Source of the DNA: Devosia psychrophila | Lineage (GTDB): Bacteria > Pseudomonadota > Alphaproteobacteria > Rhizobiales > Devosiaceae | Assembly (NCBI RefSeq): GCF_000971275.1 | Contig: NZ_LAPV01000124.1 | Span: 1 to 47,062, forward strand | Length of the DNA: 47,062 bases | Direction: 5' to 3' | Shown here: piece by piece, positions 28,670 to 36,641 of the stretch | Layout of the letters: every line of letters starts with the position of its first letter | Position numbering within the stretch: position 1 is the stretch's first letter | The notes under the pieces: model-generated | The model's database searches: none | Told to the model about the DNA's origin: nothing | Seen by the model: the letters and a program-made list of their open reading frames with translations, nothing else | Translations under genes and position numbers: made by a program

Positions 28670-28954
28670 GCTGCCATCGTTTCGATGCGTTCGAGCTCTG
28701 CCGCCAAGGTTGCGGCGTCGTGGCCAAGATCATAGGCCACCTGCATGTTCAGCCAGTAATGCGGCGTCGTGTCGAAATACTTCCCCAAACGAAGTGCCGT
28801 GTCAGCCGTAATGCGTTTCCTTGACCAGTCGCTCGATCCGCGTGCGCGGCACGTTCAGCTTCCTGGCCAGCGCCCCTGCCGACATGCCGAGAGGAACAAG
28901 ATACTCCTCTCGCAGGATTTCGCCGGGATGAAACACCGGCATAGTGATTGCCAT
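28666..28954 (-). pseudogene. frameshifted HigA/VapI-type antitoxin
   Basis: The first frame from ATG 28954 reads MAITMPVFHPGEILREEYLV and continues PLGMSAGALARKLNVPRTRIERLVKET, the HigA Xre-type helix-turn-helix, then hits TGA. The next frame carries the rest of the family: ITADTALRLGKYFDTTPHYW, then LNMQVAYDLGHDAATLAAELE to a TAG at 28666-28668. Joining them needs a shift close to 28811-28817 (two or five bases missing). The gene is therefore probably inactive, unless a ribosomal shift or a sequencing error is involved. A partner higB toxin, normally just upstream of higA, is absent; the upstream DNA is repeat sequence. Confidence 0.8.
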
Positions 28955-28993
28955 TTGTCATGCCGCTCCATGGGCTGTGGTGACTACCAGTGG

Positions 28994-29028
28994 ACCTCAT
29001 GGTGAGCCCGTCGAACCACGAGGGCGTG
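28994..29028 (+). repeat. 35-bp palindromic REP, copy 1
   Basis: This copy starts ACCTCATGGTGAGCCC and ends ACCACGAGGGCGTG. The arms CCTCATGGT and ACCACGAGG make an imperfect stem. It forms the left border of the GIY-YIG unit and encodes that protein's last residues on the minus strand. Confidence 0.85.
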
Positions 29029-29311
29029 CTGCCGCCGTTCGGGCCAGCGCAGGCAGCCCCTCATAGTCGCCTGCCATCAGCGCCTCTTTCTTCCTGCGTG
29101 ACCATCCCTTGATCTGCCGCTCGCGGGTGATGGCTTCGCGTGCACTTTCAGTGGTTTCGACACACCTCACGACGACCGGCCGACGCGAATGCGTGTAGCC
29201 CTCGACCACACCCGCATTGTGTTCCCAAAGGCGCTCTTCCATGGGGCGCCGTGTCAGTCCGGTGTAATAAGAACCGTCCGAGCACTCGAGAATGTAAACT
29301 GTGAAAGTCAT
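28997..29311 (-). CDS. GIY-YIG nuclease family protein (UPF0213/YhbQ-like)
   Basis: This 104-residue single-domain protein contains FTVYILECSDGSYYTGLTRR (quoted to 20 residues), in which VYIL and YTG give the GIY-YIG pair, plus the conserved Arg (R21/R22), the GYTHSRRPVVVRCVE segment, and the EREAI/ERQIKGWSRRKKEALMAGD end typical of the small UPF0213 subfamily. The family's DNA-cleaving role is known for larger relatives; for these small ones the function is unclear. The last ten residues (from RPRGSTGSP back) are translated from the REP copy at 28994-29028, and another REP copy in inverted orientation begins 5 bases beyond the start codon. The bracket makes a mobile or REP-linked role plausible. 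Confidence 0.85.
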   Translation of the reverse strand: MTFTVYILECSDGSYYTGLTRRPMEERLWEHNAGVVEGYTHSRRPVVVRCVETTESAREAITRERQIKGWSRRKKEALMAGDYEGLPALARTAAARPRGSTGSP

Positions 29312-29315
29312 GTGC

Positions 29316-29350
29316 CACGCCCTCGTGGTTCGACAAGCTCACCATGAGGT
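29316..29350 (-). repeat. 35-bp palindromic REP, copy 2 (inverted)
   Basis: On the minus strand this reads ACCTCATGGTGAGCTTG...ACCACGAGGGCGTG and differs from copy 1 at two positions. It forms the right border of the GIY-YIG unit, in opposite orientation to copy 1. Confidence 0.85.
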
Positions 29351-29403
29351 CTGCTGGTGGATCGCGCAATGCCGCAGAAATCTTGAGCTGATTTCTGAGT
29401 AGA

Positions 29404-29438
29404 CCTCGTGGTGAGGCCGTCGAACCACGAGGGCGTGG
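29404..29438 (+). repeat. 35-bp palindromic REP, copy 3
   Basis: This copy starts ACCTCGTGGTGAGGCC and ends ACCACGAGGGCGTG, in the same orientation as copy 1. Together with copy 2 it makes an inverted REP pair separated by 53 bases, in the gap before prfC. Confidence 0.85.
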
Positions 29439-29567
29439 CGTAACAGTTTGGGCACTCCACCGACAATCGCTGGCGCCCGCCCAATTTGACCCTCTGCGCA
29501 CCATCACCTATATAGCGCGCAACCCTGCCGCGCCTTTGCCTGCGGCCCCTCGAGTCCAGCAGTATCG

Positions 29568-31169
29568 ATGACCGTATCCACCGCCGCCGAGGTCGCGCCC
29601 CGGCCCATCTCCGAACCGTTCCGCACCCGCCGTACCTTTGCGATCATCTCGCATCCGGATGCTGGCAAGACCACGCTGACCGAACGGCTGCTGGCCGCAG
29701 CGGGCGCCATCCAGTCGGCCGGCGCGGTGCGCGGCAAGGCGGGGACGCGCTCGACCCGCTCGGACTGGATGGAGATGGAGCAGCAGCGCGGCATTTCCAT
29801 CACCTCCTCGGTGATGACCTTCGAGTATGACGGGCTGACGCTCAACCTGCTCGATACGCCGGGCCACTCGGACTTTTCCGAGGACACCTACCGCACCCTG
29901 ACTGCCGTCGACGCCGCCATCATGGTGATCGACGCCGCCAAGGGCATCGAGGCGCAGACGCTGAAGCTGTTCGAAGTCTGCAGATTGCGCGACATTCCGA
30001 TCATCACCTTCATCAACAAGGTGGACCGCGAGGGACTCAGCCCGCTGGAGCTGATCGACGAAATCCAGGGCAAGCTGGCGCTCGACCTGACGCCAGTGCT
30101 GTGGCCGATCGGGCAGGGCGTCGATTTCCACGGTTATCTCGACCTGCTGGAAAAGCGCGTGCTGTCGCCGCAGGGCAAGCCGATCGCCGAATATGATGCA
30201 ATCGAAGACCTGCTGGACAACGAGACCCTAGTCGACGATCCGGTGTTCATGACGGCGCTCGAAACGCTGGAAATGGCCAAGGCCATGCTGCCGCCGTTCG
30301 ACCTCGAAACTTTCCATGCCGGCCATCTCAGTCCCGTACTGTTCGGTTCGGCACTCAAGGGCATTGGCGTTGCCGAGCTGCTGCGCACGCTGGGCGAATG
30401 GGGCCCCGAACCACGGCCGCAGCCCGCCATTCCTGAGCCGATCGAGCCGAGCGACAAAAAGGTTGTCGGCTTCGTGTTCAAGGTGCAGGCCAACATGGAC
30501 GCCAATCACCGCGACCGTATCGCCTTTGTCCGGCTCTGCTCGGGCACTTTCACGCGCGGTATGCGCCTCAAGAACGTACGCTCGGGCAAGGACATGGCCG
30601 TCTCCAATCCGATGTTCTTTTTTGGCAATGATCGCGAGCTGGCGGAACAGGCTGTGGCGGGCGACATCGTCGGCATTCCCAATCACGGCACACTGTCGGT
30701 GGGCGATACGCTGACCGAGGGCGCCATCATCAACGTCACCGGCATTCCGAACTTCGCGCCGGAAATCATCCGCCGCGTCCGCCTCACCGACCACATGAAG
30801 ACCAAACAGATGGCCAAGGCGCTGTCCGACCTGTCGGAAGAGGGCGTCACCCAGGTGTTCCGCCGCATGGTCGGTGCCGACTGGATCGTCGGCGTGGTCG
30901 GCGCGCTGCAGCTCGAGGTGCTGAGCTCGCGTGTCGCCAAGGAATATGGCGTGCCGATCACCTTTGAGAGCCTCAACTACGAAGTGGCGCGCTGGGTCGA
31001 AAGCGACGATCCCAAGGAGCTGGATCGTTTCATCGCCTCCCAGAAGATGAACATGGCCGAGGACCGCACCAACGCCCCGGTATTCTTGGCGCAAAACGCC
31101 TGGTGGGCCGATCGTGCCAAGCAGGATTTCCCGAAAATCCGCTTCCTGACCACGAAGGAACGGCATTGA
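29568..31169 (+). CDS. prfC: peptide chain release factor 3
   Basis: RF3 is a translational GTPase that removes RF1/RF2 from the ribosome after peptide release. The 533-residue protein has G1 SHPDAGKTT (28-36), the switch II DTPGHSDFSED, the NKVD-type G4 (FINKVDREG) and the RF3-specific C-terminal domains (MKTKQMAKALSDLSEEGVTQ onward). The length matches the family. The ATG at 29568 has no obvious Shine-Dalgarno sequence, and no better in-frame start precedes the G domain. The downstream methyltransferase starts inside its stop codon region, so the two are co-translated. prfC is not universal in alphaproteobacteria but is common. Confidence 0.95.
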   Translation: MTVSTAAEVAPRPISEPFRTRRTFAIISHPDAGKTTLTERLLAAAGAIQSAGAVRGKAGTRSTRSDWMEMEQQRGISITSSVMTFEYDGLTLNLLDTPGHSDFSEDTYRTLTAVDAAIMVIDAAKGIEAQTLKLFEVCRLRDIPIITFINKVDREGLSPLELIDEIQGKLALDLTPVLWPIGQGVDFHGYLDLLEKRVLSPQGKPIAEYDAIEDLLDNETLVDDPVFMTALETLEMAKAMLPPFDLETFHAGHLSPVLFGSALKGIGVAELLRTLGEWGPEPRPQPAIPEPIEPSDKKVVGFVFKVQANMDANHRDRIAFVRLCSGTFTRGMRLKNVRSGKDMAVSNPMFFFGNDRELAEQAVAGDIVGIPNHGTLSVGDTLTEGAIINVTGIPNFAPEIIRRVRLTDHMKTKQMAKALSDLSEEGVTQVFRRMVGADWIVGVVGALQLEVLSSRVAKEYGVPITFESLNYEVARWVESDDPKELDRFIASQKMNMAEDRTNAPVFLAQNAWWADRAKQDFPKIRFLTTKERH

Positions 31170-32341
31170 GCACCGAGCGCATCGAAGAGTTCCTTTCGGC
31201 CGTTAAGAATGCGTTTATAAACGGTTCATTGTTGCGGCTGAAACTGGGCGGCTATCACGGCGACGAGCCCGATCTGAAGTCGATCGACGTCAAGAAAATC
31301 GTGGTCAAGGGCGGGGATAAGTTCAGCTTCACCTTCCACTACAAGACCCGCGACATCATCAAGAATCAGATCCAGCCCGAAGCGCTGGGCAACCTGCGCA
31401 TCGCGCTGACCGAGGAGTTCCGCAGCGCCCAGCTCGCCACCACCGAGTTCGACATGAGCTTTGAGCGAAATGGCGACAAGGTGCGGCTCAAGCGCATGGA
31501 AGCCGCCGGCCGCGAGGCGCCATCGACCGATCATAACCGCGCCAAGAACCGTCCGCTGCGCGAGACCGACAAGCCCTACCTGCTTGCCCTCGGCATCACC
31601 GGCAAGGACGGCGTCGTGCGCAATGATGCGCAGGATAAGTTCCGGCAAATCAACAAGATGGTCGAGATTTTCGCGCCATTGATTCAGGCGATCGAGGCCG
31701 ACAAGCCGCGCATCGTCGACATGGGCGCCGGCAAGGGCTACCTCGATTTCGCGCTGTACGATTATCTTGCCAATGTCGCCAATCGCCCGGCCGAAGTCAT
31801 CGGTGTCGAGTTGCGCGATGGCTTGGTGAAGGACGGAAACAACACCGCTGCCGCATCGGGCTTTTCCGACCTGACCTTCGTGCCCGGCACCATCATCGAC
31901 TATGACGCGACGGGGGCCGATGCCGTCATTGCGCTGCACGCCTGCGATACCGCGACTGACGACGCCATCTTCAAGGGGATAACTGCTGGAGCGTCGCTGA
32001 TCGCCGTCGCGCCTTGCTGCCACAAGCAAATCCGCCGGCAGATGGAGGCGGGGAAGCCGGCCGGTGAGCTGCATGTGCTGCTGCGCCACGGCATCTTCTT
32101 GGAACGCCAAGCCGAGATGGTCACCGACACGCTGCGGGCACTGCTGCTGGAGTTCAGCGGCTACAAGACCAAGGTGTTCGAATTCGTCTCGGATGCGCAT
32201 ACGCCGAAGAACAATCTGATCGTCGCGGAGAAGGACGCCCGAACCGGGCGCGACCGCGATGCGGTGCTCAAGCAGATTGCGGAGGTGAAGGCGATGTTCG
32301 GAGTGGACAAGCATTACCTCGAAGGATTGCTGGGGCTCTGA
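31166..32341 (+). CDS. SAM-dependent methyltransferase (Methyltransf_32 type)
   Basis: This 391-residue protein has a non-catalytic N-terminal region (about 1-150) followed by a class I methyltransferase domain. The SAM motif is VDMGAGKGYLDFALYDYL (about 186-203); then VIGVELRDGLV for the acidic end of beta 2, DAVIALHACDTATDDAIF for motif IV and VAPCCHKQIRRQM for the cysteine-rich loop seen in the PF13679 group, whose eukaryotic relatives methylate RNA. An RNA substrate is a guess. The start is TTG 31166, overlapping the prfC stop (TTGA), with AAGGA 6 bases upstream; this fits the coupled arrangement. The frame is open further upstream inside prfC, but those residues look spurious. Confidence 0.8.
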   Translation: MSTERIEEFLSAVKNAFINGSLLRLKLGGYHGDEPDLKSIDVKKIVVKGGDKFSFTFHYKTRDIIKNQIQPEALGNLRIALTEEFRSAQLATTEFDMSFERNGDKVRLKRMEAAGREAPSTDHNRAKNRPLRETDKPYLLALGITGKDGVVRNDAQDKFRQINKMVEIFAPLIQAIEADKPRIVDMGAGKGYLDFALYDYLANVANRPAEVIGVELRDGLVKDGNNTAAASGFSDLTFVPGTIIDYDATGADAVIALHACDTATDDAIFKGITAGASLIAVAPCCHKQIRRQMEAGKPAGELHVLLRHGIFLERQAEMVTDTLRALLLEFSGYKTKVFEFVSDAHTPKNNLIVAEKDARTGRDRDAVLKQIAEVKAMFGVDKHYLEGLLGL

Positions 32342-32350
32342 TCTTCTCAG

Positions 32351-32368
32351 CTCTCCCCCAAGGGAGAG
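32351..32368 (+). repeat. short GA/CT hairpin repeat
   Basis: CTCTCCC and GGGAGAG flank a 4-base loop right after the methyltransferase stop. No T-run follows, so it is more like a scattered palindromic repeat than a terminator. It resembles the C/T-rich arms of the repeats at 17332 and 43401. Confidence 0.4.
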
Positions 32369-32442
32369 GTGAAGGCGCCCCGCCTTCCTAAATCCATCCC
32401 CATCCCCTATATCCGTCTCACACAGCAAGCCCCTAGAGACCC

Positions 32443-32763
32443 ATGACCAAGATCACCTTCGTCCAAAAGGACGGCGCCCGCATCGAGACTGAAGGCCAGA
32501 ATGGCTCCACCGTGATGGAAACCGCCATCATGAACGCCGTTCCGGGCATCATCGCCGAATGTGGCGGCGCCTGTACCTGCGCCACCTGCCATGTTTATGT
32601 CGATGAAGCCTGGACCGAAGCGGTCGGCGGCCCGTCCAACATGGAAGAAGACATGCTGGACTTCGCCTTCGACGTCACCGCCCAGAGCCGGTTGAGTTGC
32701 CAGATCAAGGTGAAGGACGCGCTGGATGGCTTGGTGGTGCATGTGCCGAGCCGGCAGGGCTAA
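32443..32763 (+). CDS. 2Fe-2S ferredoxin, adrenodoxin type
   Basis: This 106-residue electron carrier has ligand cysteines C40, C46, C49 and C86 in the spacing C-x5-C-x2-C-x36-C, which is that of bacterial adrenodoxin/Isc-type ferredoxins; the acidic stretch [10 protein letters not shown] corresponds to the partner-docking helix. It could supply an oxygenase, Fe-S assembly or the sulfite reductase encoded 2.2 kb downstream. It has its own terminator. A second, similar ferredoxin lies at 39077, giving a pair on either side of the sulfur operon. Confidence 0.92.
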   Translation: MTKITFVQKDGARIETEGQNGSTVMETAIMNAVPGIIAECGGACTCATCHVYVDEAWTEAVGGPSNMEEDMLDFAFDVTAQSRLSCQIKVKDALDGLVVHVPSRQG

Positions 32764-32801
32764 GCGTTAGCTTGGAGGCGCAATCCTAGTGGGAGCATTC
32801 T

Positions 32802-32836
32802 GCGGTGGTGCAATATCCCTTCCACCCACCGCTTTT
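32802..32836 (+). terminator. intrinsic terminator after the first ferredoxin
   Basis: GCGGTGG (32802-32808) pairs with CCACCGC (32826-32832), followed by TTTT. It lies 38 bases after the stop codon. The gap 32764-33267 then contains a REP-type palindrome (32967-33063) and 200 bases before cysG that should hold the sulfur operon promoter, though I cannot point to a clear -35/-10. Confidence 0.75.
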
Positions 32837-32966
32837 CCCTGGGAGTTGATCCGAGGGTTGCTTGTCGCTTGCGCCGAATTGTGAGCGGCCCTGGGGTCAA
32901 GCCCGAGGGAGAAAGCCATTAGTGGGTCCATTCAGGTGCTTGCCAGCCCGCCACCCCACTCTCGAT

Positions 32967-33063
32967 GTCATCCCGGCGCAGGCCGGGATCCATCCTTAGG
33001 TCTTTCCGCGGGCAGCGTTGGCGACGCTATCTCAGGATGGGTTCCGGCCTGCGCCGGAATGAC
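32967..33063. repeat. REP-type inverted repeat of the CATCCCGG...GGCCGGGATCC class
   Basis: Outer arms 32967-32996 and 33034-33063 are near-perfect inverted repeats of 30 bases (starts GTCATCCCGGCGCAGG, ends CCTGCGCCGGAATGAC). Each arm is itself palindromic around CGGC-GCAGG-CCGG. The 37-base centre differs. Repeats of this type are widespread in alphaproteobacteria. Confidence 0.85.
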
Positions 33064-33267
33064 AGCGTGGGTCAGATGCGCTCCTTGGATGAGCAAAATT
33101 TTCTTCCCGCTCGCCGCGCTAAGATTCATTTAGCGGCTTTCACCTTAGAACGCTTCGAGCTTTCCACGCGCCGCCCTGCAAGGGGAATATAAAAGCGATT
33201 GAATTTCAACGCCTTGCCGGAGTGGGCCGGATCGGATTATTTTCCCACGGTCATCACCAGGGTTCCA

Positions 33268-34668
33268 ATGGGTCAACTCAACACATTTCCGTTGAGCTAC
33301 AAAGTACAGGGTCAGCGCATCGTCCTCATCGGCGGTGGAGAAGAAGCCCTCAACAAAGTCCGATTGGTCATTAAGACGACTGCTCAGGTCGTGATTATCT
33401 CCCGCAACATCGAGCCGCTGTTTGCAGCCTTCGACGTCGAGCTGATCAGGCGTCCTTTTGTGCCGTCCGATCTCGACAATGCCGCCCTGGTTTTCGTTGC
33501 CGAAGAGAGCGACGATGCCGAGCTGGCCAAGGTTACCGCCCGCGTTCGCGGCATTCCGCTCAACGTCGTCGACGTGCCCGCCGAGTGTGATTTTTACACG
33601 CCATCCATCGTCGATCGCGCACCGCTGACCATTGCCATTTCCAGCGAGGGCAATGCCCCGGTGCTGGCGCGGCTGGTTCGGGCCCGGATCGAGGCCATGC
33701 TGCCGCCGGCTTTCGGCAAGGTCGCGCGGCTGGCTGGCGGCTTGCGCCAGCGGGTTGAAAGCTTGATCCACGATGGTCCAGCCCGCCGTCGCTATTATGA
33801 GGCACTGGTCAGCTCATCCCAGGTCGAAACTGCCGTCAGTGCCAGCCCGGTGGCGGGTCGCTATCAAGCTGAAGTCCTGCTTGAACAGCATATCAAGGCC
33901 GGCGAGACCAAGGGCGTCGTCTGGCTGATCGGCGCCGGTCCCGGTTCGGAAGACCTGCTCACCCTGCGCGCCCAGCGGCTGCTGCAGGAAGCCGATGTCA
34001 TCGTGCATGACCAGCTGGTACCCACCGTCGTCGTCGATATGGGCCGCCGCGATGCCGAGCGGATCGACGTCGGCAAGGCCACGGGCCATCACAGCTTTTC
34101 GCAGGCCCAGATCAATACGCTGATCGTGCGGCTGGCCGGGCAGGGCAAGCGCGTTGCTCGCCTCAAGTCCGGCGATCCGATGATTTTCGGCCGGGCCGGC
34201 GAAGAAATCGTGGCGCTGCGCAAGGCCGGGATCGATTACCAGATCGTCCCCGGCATCAGCGCGGCGCTCGCTGCAGCCGCAGATACCGCCACGCCGGTTA
34301 CCCTGCGCAAGGTATCAAGCGGCTTCATCATGGCCACCGCGCATGGCGCCGATGATGGCGACCTCAGCCACTGGGCGTCACTGGCGCAGTCTGGCCTGAC
34401 GCTGGCGCTCTACATGGGCAAATCAATCGCGTCCGACGTCGCGTCGCGGCTGATCGCGCATGGCGCATCGGCAGATTTGCCGGTTGGCATCGTGATCAAT
34501 GCAGGCCGCGCCGACAGATCCACATATTCGGGCAAGCTGTCCGCCTTGGCCTCGGGTCAGGTAGCGTTCAACGAAGGCCCGGCAATCATTCTCGTAGGCG
34601 AAGCCGTTGAGGCCGGAGACTGGGCAAATTCCGTCCAGCTCGCCGGCATAAGCTTCAAGGTAGCATAG
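33268..34668 (+). CDS. cysG: bifunctional siroheme synthase
   Basis: CysG makes siroheme, the prosthetic group of the sulfite reductase encoded two genes downstream. The 466-residue fusion has two parts. The N-terminal part (1 to about 200) contains the precorrin-2 dehydrogenase/sirohydrochlorin ferrochelatase Rossmann motif VLIGGGEEALNKVRL (about 18-32) and SSEGNAPVLARLVRARIE. The C-terminal part (about 215-460) is the uroporphyrinogen-III methyltransferase, with LIGAGPGSEDLLTLRA, RLKSGDPMIFGRAGEE and QIVPGISAALAAAA. ATG 33268 (MGQLNTFPLSY) with CAGGG upstream gives the usual length; an upstream TTG would add 23 unconserved residues. It heads the operon: the DUF2849 gene starts 4 bases after its stop. 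Confidence 0.95.
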   Translation: MGQLNTFPLSYKVQGQRIVLIGGGEEALNKVRLVIKTTAQVVIISRNIEPLFAAFDVELIRRPFVPSDLDNAALVFVAEESDDAELAKVTARVRGIPLNVVDVPAECDFYTPSIVDRAPLTIAISSEGNAPVLARLVRARIEAMLPPAFGKVARLAGGLRQRVESLIHDGPARRRYYEALVSSSQVETAVSASPVAGRYQAEVLLEQHIKAGETKGVVWLIGAGPGSEDLLTLRAQRLLQEADVIVHDQLVPTVVVDMGRRDAERIDVGKATGHHSFSQAQINTLIVRLAGQGKRVARLKSGDPMIFGRAGEEIVALRKAGIDYQIVPGISAALAAAADTATPVTLRKVSSGFIMATAHGADDGDLSHWASLAQSGLTLALYMGKSIASDVASRLIAHGASADLPVGIVINAGRADRSTYSGKLSALASGQVAFNEGPAIILVGEAVEAGDWANSVQLAGISFKVA

Positions 34669-34672
34669 CAGC

Positions 34673-34996
34673 ATGGAAATTCTGACTGGCAATGAACTGA
34701 CGTCCGGCGGGACGGTTTACCTCGACGCAAGCGGCACCTGGGTGGAAAGCCTCGCGGCAGCGCGCGTGTTTTCCAAGGAAGAGACCGCCGAGCGCGATGC
34801 TGCACTGGCGGCCACCAAAGCCGGCGGCCGGGTAATCAGCCTTGAGATCGAGGAAGTGACGCTGGAGCAGGGAATCATCACTCCCAAGCGCCTGCGCGAA
34901 CGCATTCGGGCTGCGGGTCCCTCCGCGCCATTGACTTTAAACGGCGAGATTTACGACCGCCAGCATCTGGATGAGGACGGTCATGTATCGATATGA
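34673..34996 (+). CDS. DUF2849 domain protein of the sulfite reductase operon
   Basis: This 107-residue protein is of the DUF2849 family, a small acidic protein almost always encoded between cysG and cysI in Hyphomicrobiales. The conserved parts are LTSGGTVYLDASGTWVESLA at the N-terminus and LEIEEVTLEQGIITPKRLRE (about 57-76). Its function is unknown; the strict linkage suggests a role in sulfite reductase assembly or electron supply. It starts 4 bases after cysG and its end overlaps the start of cysI by 14 bases, so all are translated from one message. Confidence 0.9.
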   Translation: MEILTGNELTSGGTVYLDASGTWVESLAAARVFSKEETAERDAALAATKAGGRVISLEIEEVTLEQGIITPKRLRERIRAAGPSAPLTLNGEIYDRQHLDEDGHVSI

Positions 34997-36641
34997 CGAA
35001 TTCGACGCGGCCTTCGTCATGGGCCGCACCGCGCAGTTTGCCGATCAGGTGAAGCGCCGCCTGTCGGGCGAAATGACCGAGGAGCAGTTTCGGCCCCTCC
35101 GGTTGATGAACGGGCTCTACCTGCAGCTGCATGCCTATATGCTGCGCATCGCGGTGCCCTATGGCACCCTGTCGGCAAAGCAGATGCGGATGTTTGCCCA
35201 CATCGCGCGCACCTATGATCGCGGCTATGGCCACTTCACGACGCGCCAGAATATCCAGTTCAACTGGCCGCGGCTCAAGGACGTCCCGGCGATCCTCGAA
35301 GAATTGGCATCGGTAGAGATGCACGCCATCCAGACTTCGGGCAATTGTATCCGTAATGTCACGGCCGATCATTTCGCCGGCGCTGCCGCCGACGAGATCA
35401 TCGATCCGCGCCCGATCGCTGAAATCCTGCGCCAGTGGTCGAGCCTCCACCCCGAATTCAGCTACCTGCCGCGCAAGTTCAAGATTGCCGTCACTGGAGC
35501 GCCGAACGATCGCGCTGCCATCCGTTTTCACGACATCGGGCTGCAGGCGGCGACCAATGCGGCGGGCGATATCGGCTGGGAGGTCTGGGTCGGCGGTGGT
35601 CTTGGCCGCACGCCGATGATCGGCAAGCTGATCAACAGCTTCGTGCCGAACGAGCACTTGCTGGCGTATCTCGAAAGCATCATGCGCGTTTACAACCGCT
35701 ATGGCCGCCGGGACAACAAGTACAAGGCGCGCATCAAGATCCTGGTGCATGAAGAAGGCCTCGAGACCATCAAGGGCCAGGTCGAAGCAGAGTTCGCCGA
35801 AGTGCGCGGTGGCGTGCTGTCTCTGCCGTCCGAGGAAGTCGATCGCATCACGACGTACTTTGCGCCGCCCGCATTCAAGGTGCAGCCTGCGACCAAGATC
35901 GACGTGGCCTACCAGTCAATCATCGACCCGGCTTATGGGCGCTGGCTCGACCACAACATCAACTCGCATCGCGAGCCGGGCTATGTCTCGGTCACCATTT
36001 CGCTCAAGCCCGTCGGCGGCGCCCCCGGCGATGCCACCGACAAGCAGATGGACGACATCGCCGATATCGCCGAGCGCTATGGCTTCGACGAACTGCGCGT
36101 GACGCATGAGCAGAACCTGGTGCTGCCGCATGTTGCCATCACTGACCTGCGTGTCGTCTATGACGCACTGGTGGCCACTGGTTTTGCCGACGGCAATACC
36201 GGGCTGATCACCGATATGATCTGCTGCCCGGGGCTCGATTTCTGCGCGCTTGCCAATGCGCGCTCGATCCCGCTTGCGCAGGAAATCTCGCGCAAGTTTG
36301 CCGAGCCGAAGCGTCAGGCGGAAATCGGCGAGCTCAAGATCAAGATCTCGGGCTGCATCAATGCCTGCGGCCACCATCACGTTGGCCACATTGGCATTCT
36401 CGGCGTCGAGAAAAAGGGCGGCGAGCTGTACCAGATCACCTTGGGCGGCGACGCTACCGAGCACGCCGCGGTCGGCAAGATCATCGGGCCCGGCTTTGAG
36501 GCCGAGCAGGTGCCTGGCGCCATCGAAACGCTGGTCGACACCTATATCGCGCGGCGCCAAAGCGCTGACGAGACGTTCATTCAAGCCTACCGACGCCTCG
36601 GGGAAGCGCCGTTCAAGGAGGCCCTCTATGGCAATGCCTAA
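34983..36641 (+). CDS. cysI: assimilatory sulfite reductase, siroheme/4Fe-4S hemoprotein
   Basis: This 552-residue enzyme reduces sulfite to sulfide with six electrons. Two cluster motifs are seen: C415-x5-C421 in CCPGLDFCALA and C458-x3-C462 in SGCINACGHHHVG, which bind the [4Fe-4S] cluster bridged to siroheme; the two ferredoxin-like half-domains are at about 45-120 and 320-395. The Hyphomicrobiales start MYRYDEFD is present at ATG 34983, overlapping the DUF2849 stop. The short single-subunit form without a CysJ flavoprotein nearby suggests ferredoxin as electron donor, which fits the ferredoxin and reductase genes on both sides. Confidence 0.93.
   Translation: MYRYDEFDAAFVMGRTAQFADQVKRRLSGEMTEEQFRPLRLMNGLYLQLHAYMLRIAVPYGTLSAKQMRMFAHIARTYDRGYGHFTTRQNIQFNWPRLKDVPAILEELASVEMHAIQTSGNCIRNVTADHFAGAAADEIIDPRPIAEILRQWSSLHPEFSYLPRKFKIAVTGAPNDRAAIRFHDIGLQAATNAAGDIGWEVWVGGGLGRTPMIGKLINSFVPNEHLLAYLESIMRVYNRYGRRDNKYKARIKILVHEEGLETIKGQVEAEFAEVRGGVLSLPSEEVDRITTYFAPPAFKVQPATKIDVAYQSIIDPAYGRWLDHNINSHREPGYVSVTISLKPVGGAPGDATDKQMDDIADIAERYGFDELRVTHEQNLVLPHVAITDLRVVYDALVATGFADGNTGLITDMICCPGLDFCALANARSIPLAQEISRKFAEPKRQAEIGELKIKISGCINACGHHHVGHIGILGVEKKGGELYQITLGGDATEHAAVGKIIGPGFEAEQVPGAIETLVDTYIARRQSADETFIQAYRRLGEAPFKEALYGNA

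Noticed and set aside
29148..29507. Minus-strand frame running through the REP copies and the GIY-YIG gene
   Set aside because: It is out of frame with the nuclease and consists largely of translated repeat sequence.
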